Position numbers and translations under genes: made by a program. Under the pieces are notes generated by a model. The model saw nothing but the letters and a program-made list of their open reading frames with translations. It was not told the DNA's origin and did no database searches. This document shows, piece by piece, positions 27,120-40,327 of a DNA stretch of 64,000 nucleotides; within the stretch, counting starts at the first letter, position 1; each line of letters starts with the position of its first letter. The stretch is from Unio delphinus (Eukaryota; Mollusca; Bivalvia; Unionida; Unionidae): assembly GCA_029339505.1 (NCBI GenBank), contig JAQISU010001235.1, forward strand, positions 34,571,315 through 34,635,314. Direction: 5' to 3'.

Positions 27120-28235
27120 CTGAAATAAGGACGTATCCTACCTGTTATCCATCAACTACGTATACTGAAATAAGGGCTACACACAACTACGTATGCTGAA
27201 ATAAGGGCTACACACAACTACGTATGCTTAAATAAGGGCTACATACAACTACGTATACTGAAATAAGGGCTACACACAACTAAGTGTACTGAAATAAGGG
27301 CTACACACAACTACGTATACTGAAATAAGGGCTACACACAACTACGTATACTGAAATAAGGGCTACACACAACTAAGTATACTGAAATAAGGGCTACACA
27401 CAACTAAGTATACTGAAATAAGGGCTACACACAACTAAGTATACTGAAATAAGGGCTACACACATCTACGTATACTGAAATAAGGGCTACACACAACTAA
27501 GTGTACTGAAATAAGGGCTACACACAACAAAGTGTACTGAAATAAGGGCTACACACAACTAAGTGTACTGAAATAAGGGCTACACACAACTAAGTGTACT
27601 GAAATAAGGGCTACACACAGCTACGTATACTGAAATAAGGGCTACACACAACTAAGTGTACTGAAATAAGGGCTACATACAACTACGTATACTGAAATAA
27701 GGGCTACACACAACTAAGTATACTGAAATAAGGGCTACACACAACTACGTATACTGAAATAAGGGCTACACACAACTAAGTATACTGAAATAAGGGCTAC
27801 ACACAGTTACGTATACTGAAATAAGGGCTACACACAACTAAGTGTACTGAAATAAGGGCTACACACAACAAAGTGTACTGAAATAAGGGCTACACACAAC
27901 TAAGTGTACTGAAATAAGGGCTACACACAACTACGTATACTGAAATAAGGGCTACACACAACTACGTATACTGAAATAAGGGCTACACACAACAAAGTGT
28001 ACTGAAATATGGGCTACACACAACTAAGTGTACTGAAATAAGGGCTACACACAACTAAGTATACTGAAATAAGGGCTACAAACAACTAAGTATACTGAAA
28101 TAAGGGCTACACACAACAAAGTGTACTGAAATAAGGGCTACAAACAACTACGTATACTGAAATAAGGGCTACACACAACTAAGTATGCTGAAATAAGGGC
28201 TACAAACAACTAAGTATACTGAAATAAGGGCAACT
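27120..28235. repeat. Minisatellite, 31-bp unit, about 35 copies
   Basis: The unit is ACTAAGTATACTGAAATAAG plus GGCTACACACA. Two main variants (ACTACGTATAC and ACTAAGTGTAC) alternate irregularly. Diverged, spaced copies (CAGCTGAAGTGTACTGAAAT) continue to about 28560, close to the SH3 exon donor. Confidence 0.96.
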
Positions 28236-28608
28236 TTTATTTGTTTAAATTGTTATTTGTCCGTTGAAGTGTACAGAAACAAAAGCTACATTTATTAGTT
28301 ATTCATCAGCTGAAGTGTACGGATATATGGGATACACACAACTAAGTATACTGAAATAAGGGCAACTTGTATTTGTTTTAATTGTTATTCATCAGCTGAA
28401 GTGTAGGGAAATATGGTCTACGTTTACATGAAATCGATCAGTTGAAGTGTACTGAAATAAGGGTTACTTTAATCTGATATCGATCAGCTAAAGTATACTG
28501 AAATAAAGAATGTTTATACATATTATCAATCAACTTAAGTATACTTAAAAGGGTCTGCTTGTATCTGGCATCGATCAGCTGACGTATTCTAACAAGGACT
28601 ACTTGTAC

Positions 28609-28708
28609 CTGTCATCAATGAGATAAAGAATATCTCCCTTCTTGAAACTTAGGTCATCATCTGTCCTGGCATCATAGTCGTACAGAGCACGGAGGCAACC
28701 CTTTGATT
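28609..28708 (-). CDS. Src-family tyrosine kinase, SH3 exon 1
   Basis: After acceptor tttccgtttag the minus strand reads CLRALYDYDARTDDDLSF and KKGDILYLIDD. These are the ALYDY motif and RT-loop acids of an SH3 domain, the module that binds proline-rich ligands and the kinase linker. The donor is AG/gtacaag. The exon is exactly 100 nt, the length of the matching vertebrate Src exon. It takes one base from the N-terminal exon and leaves two for the next. The last residues before the acceptor (ESKG) are continuous with the unique domain. Confidence 0.95.
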
Positions 28709-28970
28709 CTAAACGGAAAGAAATTAAATGTAAAAATGAAAAGATCCTATTCTGAATCATTTTAGCGATTCTAGTTGTAAAATATTCAGAAATGGCTCTG
28801 GAGATTTTTATGGACTGGAAATAAAGTATATGTTTAATTGTGAAATCTTAATTCCAAGTTTTACTTATACAATCAACATCCTATCTGAAACACAAATGTC
28901 CTAAACCACAATAATCAGCATTACTGCTCTAATAACTATTACAACTATATTAGTTAATGTATAATAACTG

Positions 28971-29335
28971 GTACAAATGTGTTATATTTGACATTGTACA
29001 AATAATTTGTACAAATGTGTTCCATTTGACGTTGTACTAATAATTTGTACAAATGTGTTCTATTTGACATTGTACTAATAATTTGTACAAATGTGTTCTA
29101 TTTGACATTGTACTAATAATCTGTACAAATGTGTTCTATTTGACATTGTACTAATAATTTGTACAAATGTGTTCTATTTGACATTGTACTAATAATTTGT
29201 ACAAATGTGTTCTATTTGACATTGTACTAATAATTTGTACAAATGTGTTCTATTTGACATTGTACTAATAATTTGTACAAATGTGTTCTATTTGACATTG
29301 TACTAATAATTTGTACAAATGTGTTATATTAGCTA
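28971..29335. repeat. Minisatellite, 38-bp unit
   Basis: About ten copies contain GTACAAATGTGTTCTATTTG and ACATTGTACTAATAATTT. It sits 260 bases from the SH3 exon. Confidence 0.95.
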
Positions 29336-31988
29336 CTTTCTTCTAACTGGTACAATTGTGATATATTTGCAGTACATGACACTACACATACGACAGGAAG
29401 CATATTAAGTGAATTTAAGAGGTTTCTTAGCCAAACTCTCATTTTGTACTTTGACGACCATAAAATCTTACCGACAGTCCCCGAGCTAGGACAACAACAA
29501 AAAAGATTATCGATTTACCAAGTGAGGAATTATCATTGGAATGATCATAGTCGTCAGACAAAATAGGGTTGACTTAGAAACTATTCCCTTTTACACAACT
29601 ACTGCGACTTTTCCTCGAAATCCCTAGCGATTTATGTTTATATTTTACACAATATTACTATTCCTAAAAAGTAGGGTTTTTCAACATATCACATGTCTGA
29701 TTGCAATTAATTCGCTATTAATAACTCGCTGGAATTAGGCAGCTAGTAAAAAATCTATAATTTACACAACAACTTGCCGAGATTTGTTTATAGTCTCACC
29801 TTTCAAGTATTTATAATTCTCACCGTCATGACAAAACAAGAACGTAATAATCTCATCACTACTGAGAGAGTCAGGTTCTAATAGTTTGATACAATTTCCA
29901 TGTGAGATTATTGATTTATCGACATAAGTTTTTAATTCGTCATCCAGTGTGATTTTAGTGTATTTATGATGCGTTATTGGACTGTAAAGATTATCAATAG
30001 CATCCGAAAGTGAGTCTATAACCCAAGCAAGCTTACTAAGAGAACTTTATTTTATTTCTGTCTTAGAAATACGTGCTATACTTTTCATTGTCAAGCATAT
30101 TTGCCATATACTAATCTCAGAAAAAAATTCTTTTCATATTTAACATGGTCTCTTCCACTGTATTATCTTCCACTATTTTTCATATTTCACATAAGTTTTA
30201 ATATCCTTTTTTAATTATATTCTTATTTTTTACGACATCGCTACGGATTTTGCCTAACATTTACTGAGTATCGTTTTTCGTATTTCACAACTCTATTTGG
30301 TATCATATCTACAAACAAATCGTATTTGATTTACAGCTTCTGTATCAGATTTAACAGAATACACTTTTCACCTGTAAGATAAGATCAAAGATGATTAAGA
30401 ATTTTATTTTTTTAACAATGACAGGTATCGTCGGGTATCTAGCAATCAGCTTTTTAATATTTCTTTAGTTTGCTTCTGTCAGTAACTTTTCATCTTTTTT
30501 TAATTTTATTTTTTTCAGTTCTTCGATGCAATGTTTTAAAACTATTATGTATTTTATAATTTTGAATCAATAATAGGTGTTACAGTTGTATTATTATTAA
30601 TTTTGTATCAATAATAGGTGTTACAGTTGTATTATTATTAGTTTTGTATCAATAATAGGTGTTACAGTTGTATTATTATTAATTTTGTATCAATAATAGG
30701 TGCTACAGTTGTATTATCGTCAAGCTCTTGAAAAAAACATATCTCGTTCAACATCATATAACTCAATTATAGACTCAATTTATAATGCTGTGCTTAGTGC
30801 AGCATTAATTTGATATGCGTCATACTTTTCCTTATTGCCGGTGATAAAATCTATTAGAACTAGATATGATGTTGTTAGAATTTTAGTGTCAGTACTGTTA
30901 TCTATTATTTATAACAGCATATGTTCATCATGATAATCCATACCGAGTACACAAAACACTAGACGCTTAGCAAATATGTCCTTCAGCATGCGATTTTTAA
31001 GAAACTTTTCCTTGTTTCAGCTAGTATATCGAGCTCGTCGTGGATTTTCTTTAGTCTCTCTTGCTCTGGTTACTTACCAAAGTGAAATTTTGTTTCTACA
31101 CGGTTACATGTATCGTTCGTCAAAGTATTTTCTATATTTAGATCAAGCAGTGTATTTATCAAATAGTTTTCAACTTTTTATCTTCATTCCTTGCAATCAC
31201 TTTCAGGACAATATCTGCTAATTATATCAAAATCTGTGATCGTGTATCTCATTCTTGAAACTCTAGCAAAGTTGTCACTGGTCTCAGTTAAACCGCGTGA
31301 TTCTGAGATTAATTGAATTTGGATCCAAAAGTTTGATGTTTCTCCGTCTGTGGTCAACCACTGGATCGATAATAGGGCTGTTAAACGCAAACGCAAAACA
31401 TAGTTTATTCTCAGAATAATAAATTGACGCAGATGCATGATAACTTGACGTCATTTTTCCATCAGTTATTGACATCTTACCATTACTGACCGCACTAAGT
31501 TGTGCAAAACGTACTGGTTGTCAGTTATCTGCGATGATTGGTGGGTATGTTGCTTCAATGTCTAGCACTCGCTGACCTGACCTACTTAAGTTGCATGTCA
31601 TTGTATCCCCAGATATTTTGAGATAGTTTGTTAAATTTATACCAGTAGCAGTGGTTGAAGTTTTATCTTTTGTTGAGTTGCCAATTAACGTACCCAATTT
31701 TGTGCAATAGCTCATTCTTATTATTACTGCAGCTAAAAAAATCTCAATAACAAGATTGTAGCATATTATCTGCATTTGAAGTGAATTAACTAATCACAGT
31801 GAACTAGCTCACCCAAATCACTTTTATTAGACAGTTTTGTTGTAACGAAATGAAACAACGAAGATTTATCAAAGAAATATAAAGGACATTTTTGGAAATA
31901 TATACTCTAAAAATTGAAAATGTACATGGAATTGAAAAAAGGCCTATCGCGTTAGACACATCAACATATTTTGTTACATCAGCTTCAT
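29336..31988 (-). other. Intron 1 DNA, possibly with decayed viral sequence
   Basis: No gene is supported. From about 29800 to 31980 base use changes and short frames (for example plus 30976-31221, minus 31184-31438 and 31521-31775) abut the capsid-like region. They may be eroded virus-like genes, but I could not identify a motif. Confidence 0.4.
30560..30712. repeat. Minisatellite, 41-bp unit
   Basis: Four copies contain TCAATAATAGGTGTTACAGT and TGTATTATTATTA. Confidence 0.9.
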
Positions 31989-32232
31989 ATGCGGCATGTT
32001 GGACAGAAGATTGTTCATAAAATTAATGGCGGACCACAAAATGGTCTGCCAACGGCGTCGGTGTTAAGCGACAAGGATTTAAAACAAGGAATTTCAGAAA
32101 AATTAGAAACTATTCAGGCGTTAATAAAACACACACAAAATTGATCCACCAGGTGAAGAAATAATTAGGAATTTGATATATAAAGCTAGACCTCAGAGTG
32201 TTAGTATTAGGCCAAATATTGCGGTGTTCTAA
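31989..32232 (+). pseudogene. Unknown virus-like gene remnant upstream of the capsid-like frame
   Basis: A reading starts MRHVGQKIVHKINGG and runs about 50 codons. After a one-frame change at about 32143 it continues PPGEEIIRNLIYKARPQSV to a stop at 32232. Its coding-like quality and its position 27 bases ahead of the capsid-like frame suggest a small gene of the same element. No family is recognised. Confidence 0.4.
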
Positions 32233-32258
32233 TTGTATCTAGCAATAATAAATAAAGA

Positions 32259-33495
32259 ATGTCTGTCAAACATTACCTCGACCTGATTGAAGAAATACCA
32301 TCAGATGACTCAAAAACAGAATTTTACTATGTTGAACACTTCGATTAAAACTCAAACCAGCTTAACAAAACTGGCATTCTAAATTTTAATACCAGAGACG
32401 AGGACGTGTTTCTGCTACCACATAAAGCCGTAATTAAAGTATGAGGAAGAATATAAACAGACGCTGGTGGCCATGTACCTGCAAGTACACAAGTGACACT
32501 TATTAATAACGGTTGGAATTTATTTAGAAGCGTTAGCTGTCAACTAGCTAGTCAAACCGTAAATATTGTATGTACTTATCAATTACAAGTACTTAAAATA
32601 GTTTTGCTCAGCGACGATTACTCGAGATCTGTTGCAACAAATACGCTGTGTTTAATGGATACCGGAACTGGAAATGCTGTTTCAATCAAATTTATTTATT
32701 GCGGTAAAATTGTAGATATAGCTGATGCTAATGTTGAACTCTTGATATAAATTTTCTTCGAATTCCTACACTAGCTGCTGATCCTAATGGAACCGCAATG
32801 TTACAATAAAAGTTATGTCAAACGACGAAAATTCATAAATAATTCATATCAGATCACAATGACGCTTCCACTTATTCGGGTTCTGCAGAGGCCACAATAA
32901 TGTTTTTCGGGGAATAAAACATACATTTATATGTTATCATGCTGATCCAATTGATTGTCTGATACATGCTGCAGGGTGTCGCTGATTAACAATTTGTAAT
33001 TTCACGATTAGCGTTGTGGATACAACGTATAGTTCCGTCGATTGATAAATCAATAGAACTTACGACGATGCTTATATCAGATCAATAAGATCTGACGGAT
33101 AACAACAGCACCATTTGAGCAGTTACCAAGTCATGCATTTATGGTGTTTTAACGACATGATTGACGTGGAAATCAACTTCAATATAATTATTTATTTGGT
33201 AGTCCAGATGTAAGACGAATATTTGTCAGAATAAATTCTAAGCAGCATCCAGAACGATCAATTGGATGTAAATTTTCAGCTAATTCTGTAGCATTCGTCG
33301 ATAGAGATCTATCTCGTGCGAATATGTACCTTACGGAAGCTATATAAAAATATTAAGATGCTGATAGTAGATCTCAAATTGCAAGCGAAGAGTTTAGAAC
33401 GCTCTGAGGTCACGTGGACACTTGGACAGACTCGAGGAGATATTAATTATTATGCATACGCGCTAATTGTATCTGATAGATTCTTAAAAAGATAG
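32259..33495 (+). pseudogene. Polinton/adintovirus-type capsid-like protein, decayed
   Basis: From ATG at 32259 the frame contains LNFNTRDEDVFLLPHKAV, VTLINNGWNLFRSV and SDDYSRSVATN followed by DTGTG. Those runs resemble the N-terminal part of double-jelly-roll-like capsid proteins carried by Polinton-related elements in invertebrates. Three in-frame stops occur before the frame ends at 32750. Shifted pieces continue to YLFGSPDVRRIFVRINSKQ and YYAYALIVSDRFLKR, which resembles the C-terminal AYALxISDR pattern of the same proteins, ending at 33495. The family call rests on remembered motif shape, not on a search. It is not functional as it stands. Confidence 0.5.
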
Positions 33496-35510
33496 TTTCT
33501 ACCAAGGGCAGGACGATCGCCCAATATTGAATGAGGGCGGTATAACTTTATCTAACAAGCGGTGGAATCTATTGAATTTCTGGCTAGACTGACCACCAGG
33601 TGTTAGGTCCACTGCATTTATCAGACAAGCCGGCGGAATGTATTGATCCATAATACTGACTGCATTACAAATTTTATCCAGCAGAGGAAAAATAAATAAA
33701 AAATTTAAACGTATTATACAATAAGTGAATTTATCGCCAGGACAAGTTAAACAGTTAACGCAAGCTAATATTAAATGACTTTCTGTTTCGCTGAAAATAG
33801 ATTCAGAACAAGATGGCAGAGCCGCTAAGCTCATGTCAACACAGCGGCAAATCAATAAAATAGGACTGCCAAAATATTTCATTTAAAATATATAAGAAGA
33901 GCAAGTTGCTACAATATCCAGCTCGCAAGAGATCAGTGGGGACTTTCTGGGATCTTCACTGGCAACTTGGCACAAATGCTACTACCCAAATTACTGCCAG
34001 TACTAGGCAACTGGGGTAAACTATTTGAGATTCTGATGAAACATAAAAATATCATCGGATTTCAGGGAGTATTTTCCAAAGTTGAGCTCGGTGTTCAAAT
34101 AATGGAGATGCTACGGTTAGAGTTTTACCAGCTAGATATCAACTAGTGAAATTAAAAAAAATCTTTAAATCGCTAGCTATTCGATCTAGTCGCTATAAAT
34201 CTTTACTTATTTTGAAAGGACAGACTTACATTTTGCTGGCCTGCACAACGATATCAAATATTATATTCATGATGTTGTTAGTTCGTACTCTCCCATCAAT
34301 TTAAAAATCTTAACAACAGAAAATTACATTTGATATTTTTCAACGGCTATAAACATCTAGCTGTCCATAGTTCATAAATGGTCTTAACAAATCCCAGAAT
34401 AATCGAAGTTCAGAAACAGTAAAAAATAAACTGTTTTTAAATCTGGCAAATCTGCAAATTTATCCTGAACGACAGGAAATAAATGTTTCTATATGAAATT
34501 TTAGATGCTGAATGTTATTAGTATTGGAATTTTTCGAATCAGGATGCGCTGCCGTATTGTGATTGCTAGCAATGCAGTGATGTTTTGCATGCAGACTGTC
34601 ATTATTGGAATTTGACGAATTCTGATTCTCTGGCAGATTTGCTGTATCACGATCGATATCAGTGTAAATATCTGACAGTATTCTCGCAAACAAGAAGTTT
34701 GTTTGATACATCTAATATACAATATTGTAATAAAATGCCGGCTGATAAAATAAGCATCGTCAGAAATAAAATCTTAAGTATGAACTTCTTATTCGATGCT
34801 GTCAAGCTGTTTATGAGCAATCTAAATTCAGATAATAGTATGAGAATTTTCTCGTTGAATACGATCCTTACTCAGCGTTTCAAGCGTTACTGATATATTC
34901 TGAGATATAAGAACTTGAGAAATATACAAAACATAATTGTTAGATATGATATAGCTTTTATTATATAATGGGCTCATTGTTCTTTAACAAGGGCAAATCT
35001 TAAAGAGATATTCTAAAAATTGATCTCTAAATTAAATACAATGTTATGTTAATTATCAAATATGGACAGATTTGTTACTCGAGCTAATATTATAAATCCC
35101 TTTCAGCTGGAAGAGGCTGTAAGAAACATGTTCTGCGGTGATGTCAACGTGGTAGCTCACTTTGAAGGAGAAATAGAAAATATAATTTTATATTATATTT
35201 AAAGCAGCATATTACTTGATCACATGCTGAAATAAGGAAAGATCCTCATCGAATGCGACAAACAAACTTTAAACAAATATCTCAGTTACAAATATCTAGG
35301 TAGCAAATGTTTTAAATACAAGGCGAATCGTATTGAAGGACAATTCTAACTTAAAATATTTTTGATAATGCTGATTTTGTAATGATATCTAATTTGACTG
35401 AGTGTTTATTAGTCCTAGAATACTCTGAAGCTGATGTAATAGAAGGAAACGACATTTCTTCTTCAGTTTCAGAGTTAGTTGATACTACTGGTCTTAGATT
35501 TTTGAAATTG
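33496..35510. other. Probable virus-like debris, unassigned
   Basis: Short readings include a Gly/Leu-rich stretch near 33910-34030 (GIFTGNLAQMLLPKLLPVLG), similar in character to minor capsid or membrane proteins. There is also a 127-codon minus frame at 33499-33882 and a plus reading MDRFVTRANIINPFQLEEAV near 35061. None is long or clear enough to name. Position between the capsid-like and HNH pseudogenes suggests the same origin. Confidence 0.35.
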
Positions 35511-35977
35511 TTAGGATTTCCAGCTAACTATAGTCCGTGTTATAAGGTCTACATTCTGAAGTGTGTTATCAACTCTGACGACGTTAAGGTGGTCAGCCAC
35601 TAAACCGGTTGAAGCAAGTCCATGAAAAACTTCAAATACGAATCTGAGAGAGAGAGAGATATAGTTAATATAACCGGTTTTTGTTCCTCGTACGTTTACC
35701 ATTTTATATCCTGTATTGATGATATTTCCAATAACCTTTTTTTAATTTTTACATTTCTAGCCATACCTCTATCTGAGGCTTTGTAAAGATCATAGACTGG
35801 GTGTTGTTGAAACGCATCTAGTAACCATAAATTAGCGATGGTATTATCAGTAACACTGCCGTTCATATGGTAAACTTTCATTCTATCTGGAAAATCGTCA
35901 CCGCTAAACAAGATCCAGATCAAATCGTGTAAAAACATTCCGGTGTACTCGCTATCCTTAACGCCTTTCACTTTCAA
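35511..35977 (-). pseudogene. Double HNH-type nuclease, one stop
   Basis: The first 93 codons contain HDLIWILFSGDDFP and then HMNGSVTDNTIANLWLL, the H-N-H spacing of HNH_3-type endonucleases. After one stop the same strand continues LRFVFEVFHGL and then VADHLNVVRVDNTLQNVDLI, a second HNH unit. Such free-standing nucleases are common passengers of large DNA viruses and phages. The catalytic His and Asn positions remain in both units. The stop lies at the join of the two units, so they may once have been one protein. Confidence 0.6.
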
Positions 35978-37755
35978 CTTATGACCGGCCGGCGTTAGGA
36001 TTCATATTGCATATTTTGTTTGTACGTTTATCACATCGCCAAGCGCATTATCTGCAAATAGAGATATCTCGGGTGACACCAGAAAATCTTTTGATGTCTA
36101 GTAAGATTGTTTATGATCTTCTGCATCTGGTATATATTTTAAATAATATCATAATAGCTTTTTCGTTTCTTTAATTGACCAATTTCACATCACACTCAAC
36201 TAATGAAATATAAAACACTAGATATAGGATGTTGAAACTTGCCGATATAGCGAAATGTATAGTATCGACTTAATCCACCAATTAAATCCCCGCACAAGGG
36301 CTTGAAAATAATAGTGCACTTACACTCGAGCTGCCTAAGACAACACCTATCTCGGGAATCCCCAAAGAAACCCAAGGATGGGTTTGTTAATCAAATGCCT
36401 ACGTCATAGTACTTTGATGCAAAGGAAAGCAAGAAATTTTCCAGTCCTAATGTCACATTAAAACCTAGTCGAATTCTTACAGGGACAGGTTTAATATCGC
36501 TGTCAGATAATACATTTGTTAGGATAGATTTTTTTGTAAAATTAATAAGATTGCAATTTTCTTTAAATTGTATTAAAGTAATGTTTTATTCATTTATATT
36601 AAAGTAAGTTCTAAAATATATTAAGATTAATTTCATTTATTTCCAAAGCACAACTATGTATTAATGGAACGAAAAAAGTTGCTGTGCAAGCATAAAATTG
36701 GCAACGTACATCACTAGCTATACGAATCTACATTGTTGTGTGGAATATAACTGTATGATGTTACTAAAGACATTGTATGCTGTTTTCGCAAATTCAGTAA
36801 GAACTCCCTAGCTGCTCCGTAAGAAATATATAATTCTAAAAACCAGACGAATTTCAAGATTACGCATTGACGAATTTCCAATCCGGTGACTAAGACTGAG
36901 TCTGGCCTTCTGTTAGTGATGTAAAACAAAATGGTTCTTATCTAATGATGAACAGACGTCGCTGCTGGCTTAGTATATTAAGGGATTACCATATTTGGTT
37001 CTGACTTGCGCCAAACGAGTATAAGTAAGAGGCGTATATTATCCAGGTCAGTCCCTTATACGTTGAAGCTAGCGGGATGTTCGTTTTTTTCATTACAGGT
37101 AAGAACTGTATATGTCGTAACTTCTTTTAGGAATAAGTACTTTTAATGTTTGAGATTTTAATGGTAACATTGTTATGTTAGCAACATTGTTCACTTAATA
37201 CTTTTATTTATAATATATTGTAATAGAATGTTTTATGTTTTAAAGAATTGATATTTAATTATATTTATGTAATTTTTATGGTAAAAGTTGAATTCGCTAC
37301 CAACTTCTTGTTTAGATTTAATGTTGAAATAAAGTATTCTTTAAGCAAGAAAGAGTAATATCTAGCAACATATTCTAAATCAATATTCTATTTTAAAATT
37401 AGTAAAATGCATTTCCTTAAATTAAATGTTGCATTAATTACAATTATTACATTTTATACTTTTGGCTATCTTGAAATTGATCGAGAATTAACTATTTGTA
37501 TAATATTCTAAAATGCAGAAGTTATACGAATGAATAAGTTGGAAAGCTTAATAAGGAAAATATAATATGTATTTCATGAATTTTGATTATAAAGTTTATA
37601 GAAGTGTTTCTAGAATGTAGTAATATATATGTGTGTTGATTATTTAAATAAAGTCCCTTATACTTAGAAGCTGGCGAGATGTTCGTTTTTTCATTACAGA
37701 TGTAGCTGTTTCTCATCATCGTTGTGATACTCTTTTAAGAGAGCCTGAACACACA

Positions 37756-37827
<72 letters not shown>

Positions 37828-38319
37828 GGATATTGACGTTACTTAACTAACGAGTAATTCCTTCTCATAGCAAGAAATGAGAAGAAGGTTATGAAAAGCT
37901 AATCACAACATACATAACAAAACTTTCATAACTAGTGGTAACAAACTTTTTTTCATAACACATTTAAGGAGATAAGGAAGATAAATAGACGAGTATACAT
38001 GATCGGGGTCTGGCTGCAATGATAAGATAACAGCGTTTCCTGATATGAAAAATGCAAACTTAGTTTACTTAAATGTGAAATTAATTATTTATCTAGTAGC
38101 TACTATACTAATTATACTAACTACACTAATTATACTAATTACACTAATTACACTATAACAGACACCCTAGCTGAAACATTTTTTTTTTAAATACGCTGTG
38201 AATATGATATTCCAGTTGTCTTCTAATTTTTTCAACAAAAAAAAAATTAAATAAATTTTCCAATCCATTTCATGACTGTGAAAGGAATGGTTGTGGGGTA
38301 TATGTAATGAATCGGAAAT

Positions 38320-38358
<39 letters not shown>

Positions 38359-40040
38359 ATAAATAAAATCGTCATTTCTTCTTTCCAAAAACATAAATTT
38401 GAGTGTATTATGTAAACCAAAACTAACCTAGTCATTGGATGCACTATGAACTAGAGACTCCTTAACGTCAACAGTTAAACTTTTCTAAGTTTTAGCTAAG
38501 TTTACAGTGAGTCTAAACGGATAAAAGACATAGTCAGCTGTATTCTCATAGATATTATGTAAAAGAGCTGTTTTAAATATCTATTTGTGATGTGATGCCG
38601 GGAAAAAAGATAAAAATTAATATAATCAATGACAAATACATGAGATTTGATGTCTTGCCTTTTGCAACTGCAGAACATGCGACGAAGAAATATTTTGGAA
38701 AGCAATTGAAATGGAGTTTATTAGTAACAGGTTTTTGAATTGTACAATATTAATGACATCAGAAACCGTTTCTGGTTATGTAGATAGCAATCATGCAGTC
38801 ATGCACTTCATTAAAGGTATATAAAAAAAATACTTTGTCAATCTTCGCGTTAATTTCCAGTAACGATAATCTTGCCTATAATATCGAAAAAATATCCATT
38901 CTTCCATCACTAGTTTTTGTAAAACTGTCATTGTGAATTAAATTTTCTGCAAGTATCAATTGAAACTCATGCTACCAACTAGATCATTAATTAATCCAGA
39001 GTTTGCAGTTAACTCTTTTAAAACGCCGTTTTTCTTTCTCTTGCATCAACTTACTTTATGTTTTCCCCCATAGGTTTGAAGTGTCTAGCTCCATTGTATG
39101 TGTTGTACTTTCTAATGTTTCTTCGTTCTCCGTCTCCTTAATGAAACTAATCCTTCTCCCCCACTCCAACCCCCCCCCCCCCCCCCACCTCCCCGTAATG
39201 GCAGTTATTCATGAAATGCATTTCTTCTTCTGAGACGTGAGTCTTTGATCTCATATTTGCATGCAATGATGGCGTGAGGGTTCGAGCCACCCATGGGCAA
39301 TCTTCTTTTGTGGTGACTATAATTTGCCACAGAGAACAGGTTTTTGTCACTTGCCAACAGTGATCCCCTACAGCCCCATCAAAATATACAATTTGTGAAG
39401 AAGTGACCCCGCTACACTAAGGTGATGTGAAACAGTATGAAATTTTAACTGCAGAAAAGCTCTCGACGATGTACTTGATTGCCTGGCGAAGTTGGGGAGG
39501 GGAGGGGAGCAATTGCTTTACATGGAATCATCAGCTTCTACGGTAACAGCCAGTTTCGAATATGTATACATTATTCATGTAGACCATTTAAGAAACTTAA
39601 AACCGACATCGATGCTTGTACGATCTGAAATTTTACTTTGATGTTTCAAGGCACTTTACAAGTCAGAATTTATGAAAACCCAGCTGTTTTAAGGCACTTT
39701 GTAAGTCAGAATTTATGAAAATCCAGATGTTTTAATAATTTTCCTTCATATTAAAAAATTCAATTTTAAAAAAACTCTTTGCACTGAACATTGTCTGATT
39801 ATCGTGACTGCAATAATATCATGAACCAAGCTAAAGATCCGAAAATAAACTGCTCCTATTATAGCGTTAGAGTAATGAATTAACAGGGTTTAATCTGTAT
39901 ATTTATGGACTTATACATTTAAGAATTAATCTGTTTCTCTCCAAATCGTGGGATTTTAAAGACAGTCGTAAGAATCAGATTAATGATACGGGGAGGTGTA
40001 TTGTTTTGTGGGGTTTTAAATGAACTTTCACAACACTGTC
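35978..40040 (-). other. Intron 1 DNA with simple repeats
   Basis: No gene is seen. It holds (CT)n at 37759-37822, (GT)n at 38322-38357, ACTAATT-type short repeats at 38100-38155 and a poly-C run near 39171-39187. The stretch 39240-39440 has a GGTTCGAGCCACCC box and may be a diverged SINE. Confidence 0.6.
37051..37099 (+). repeat. Direct repeat, second copy at 37652-37699
   Basis: GTCCCTTATAC..GAAGCT.GCG.GATGTTCGTTTTTTTCATTACAG-type sequence occurs twice, 600 bases apart, in the same orientation with about 85 percent identity by eye. Too short to be LTRs. Confidence 0.8.
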
Positions 40041-40168
40041 AGATTTAGCATGACACGAAAAAGGCAGATTTAGCATGACACGAAAAAGGCAGATTTAGCA
40101 TGACACGAAAAAGGCAGATTTAGCATGACACGAAAAAGGCAGATTTAGCATGACACGAAAAAGGCAGA
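40041..40168. repeat. Tandem repeat, 25-bp unit, five copies
   Basis: Perfect copies of AGATTTAGCATGACACGAAA plus AAGGC. It lies 160 bases left of the 40328 inverted-repeat end. Confidence 0.97.
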
Positions 40169-40327
40169 TAATTTCCATTCCTAACACACTAATGTAGCTG
40201 ACTACTTTCTTCGCAAAATAGACACCATTCTACTTTTGCAATGATCTATAATGTTTGTTTTTTGTTTGCAAATCAAGTGAAACATACAATACGTTCATAA
40301 TGGCAACATAAACAAAATTATATTCAG

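Noticed and set aside
27120..28235. Regular repeats resembling a CRISPR array
   Set aside because: Units are contiguous with no unique spacers, in a spliced eukaryotic gene; it is a minisatellite. The same holds for the other arrays.
33499..33882. 127-aa minus frame as a gene
   Set aside because: It lies antisense to the run of plus-strand virus-like remnants and shows no domain; possibly an antisense shadow. I cannot settle the strand, so it is only mentioned as debris.
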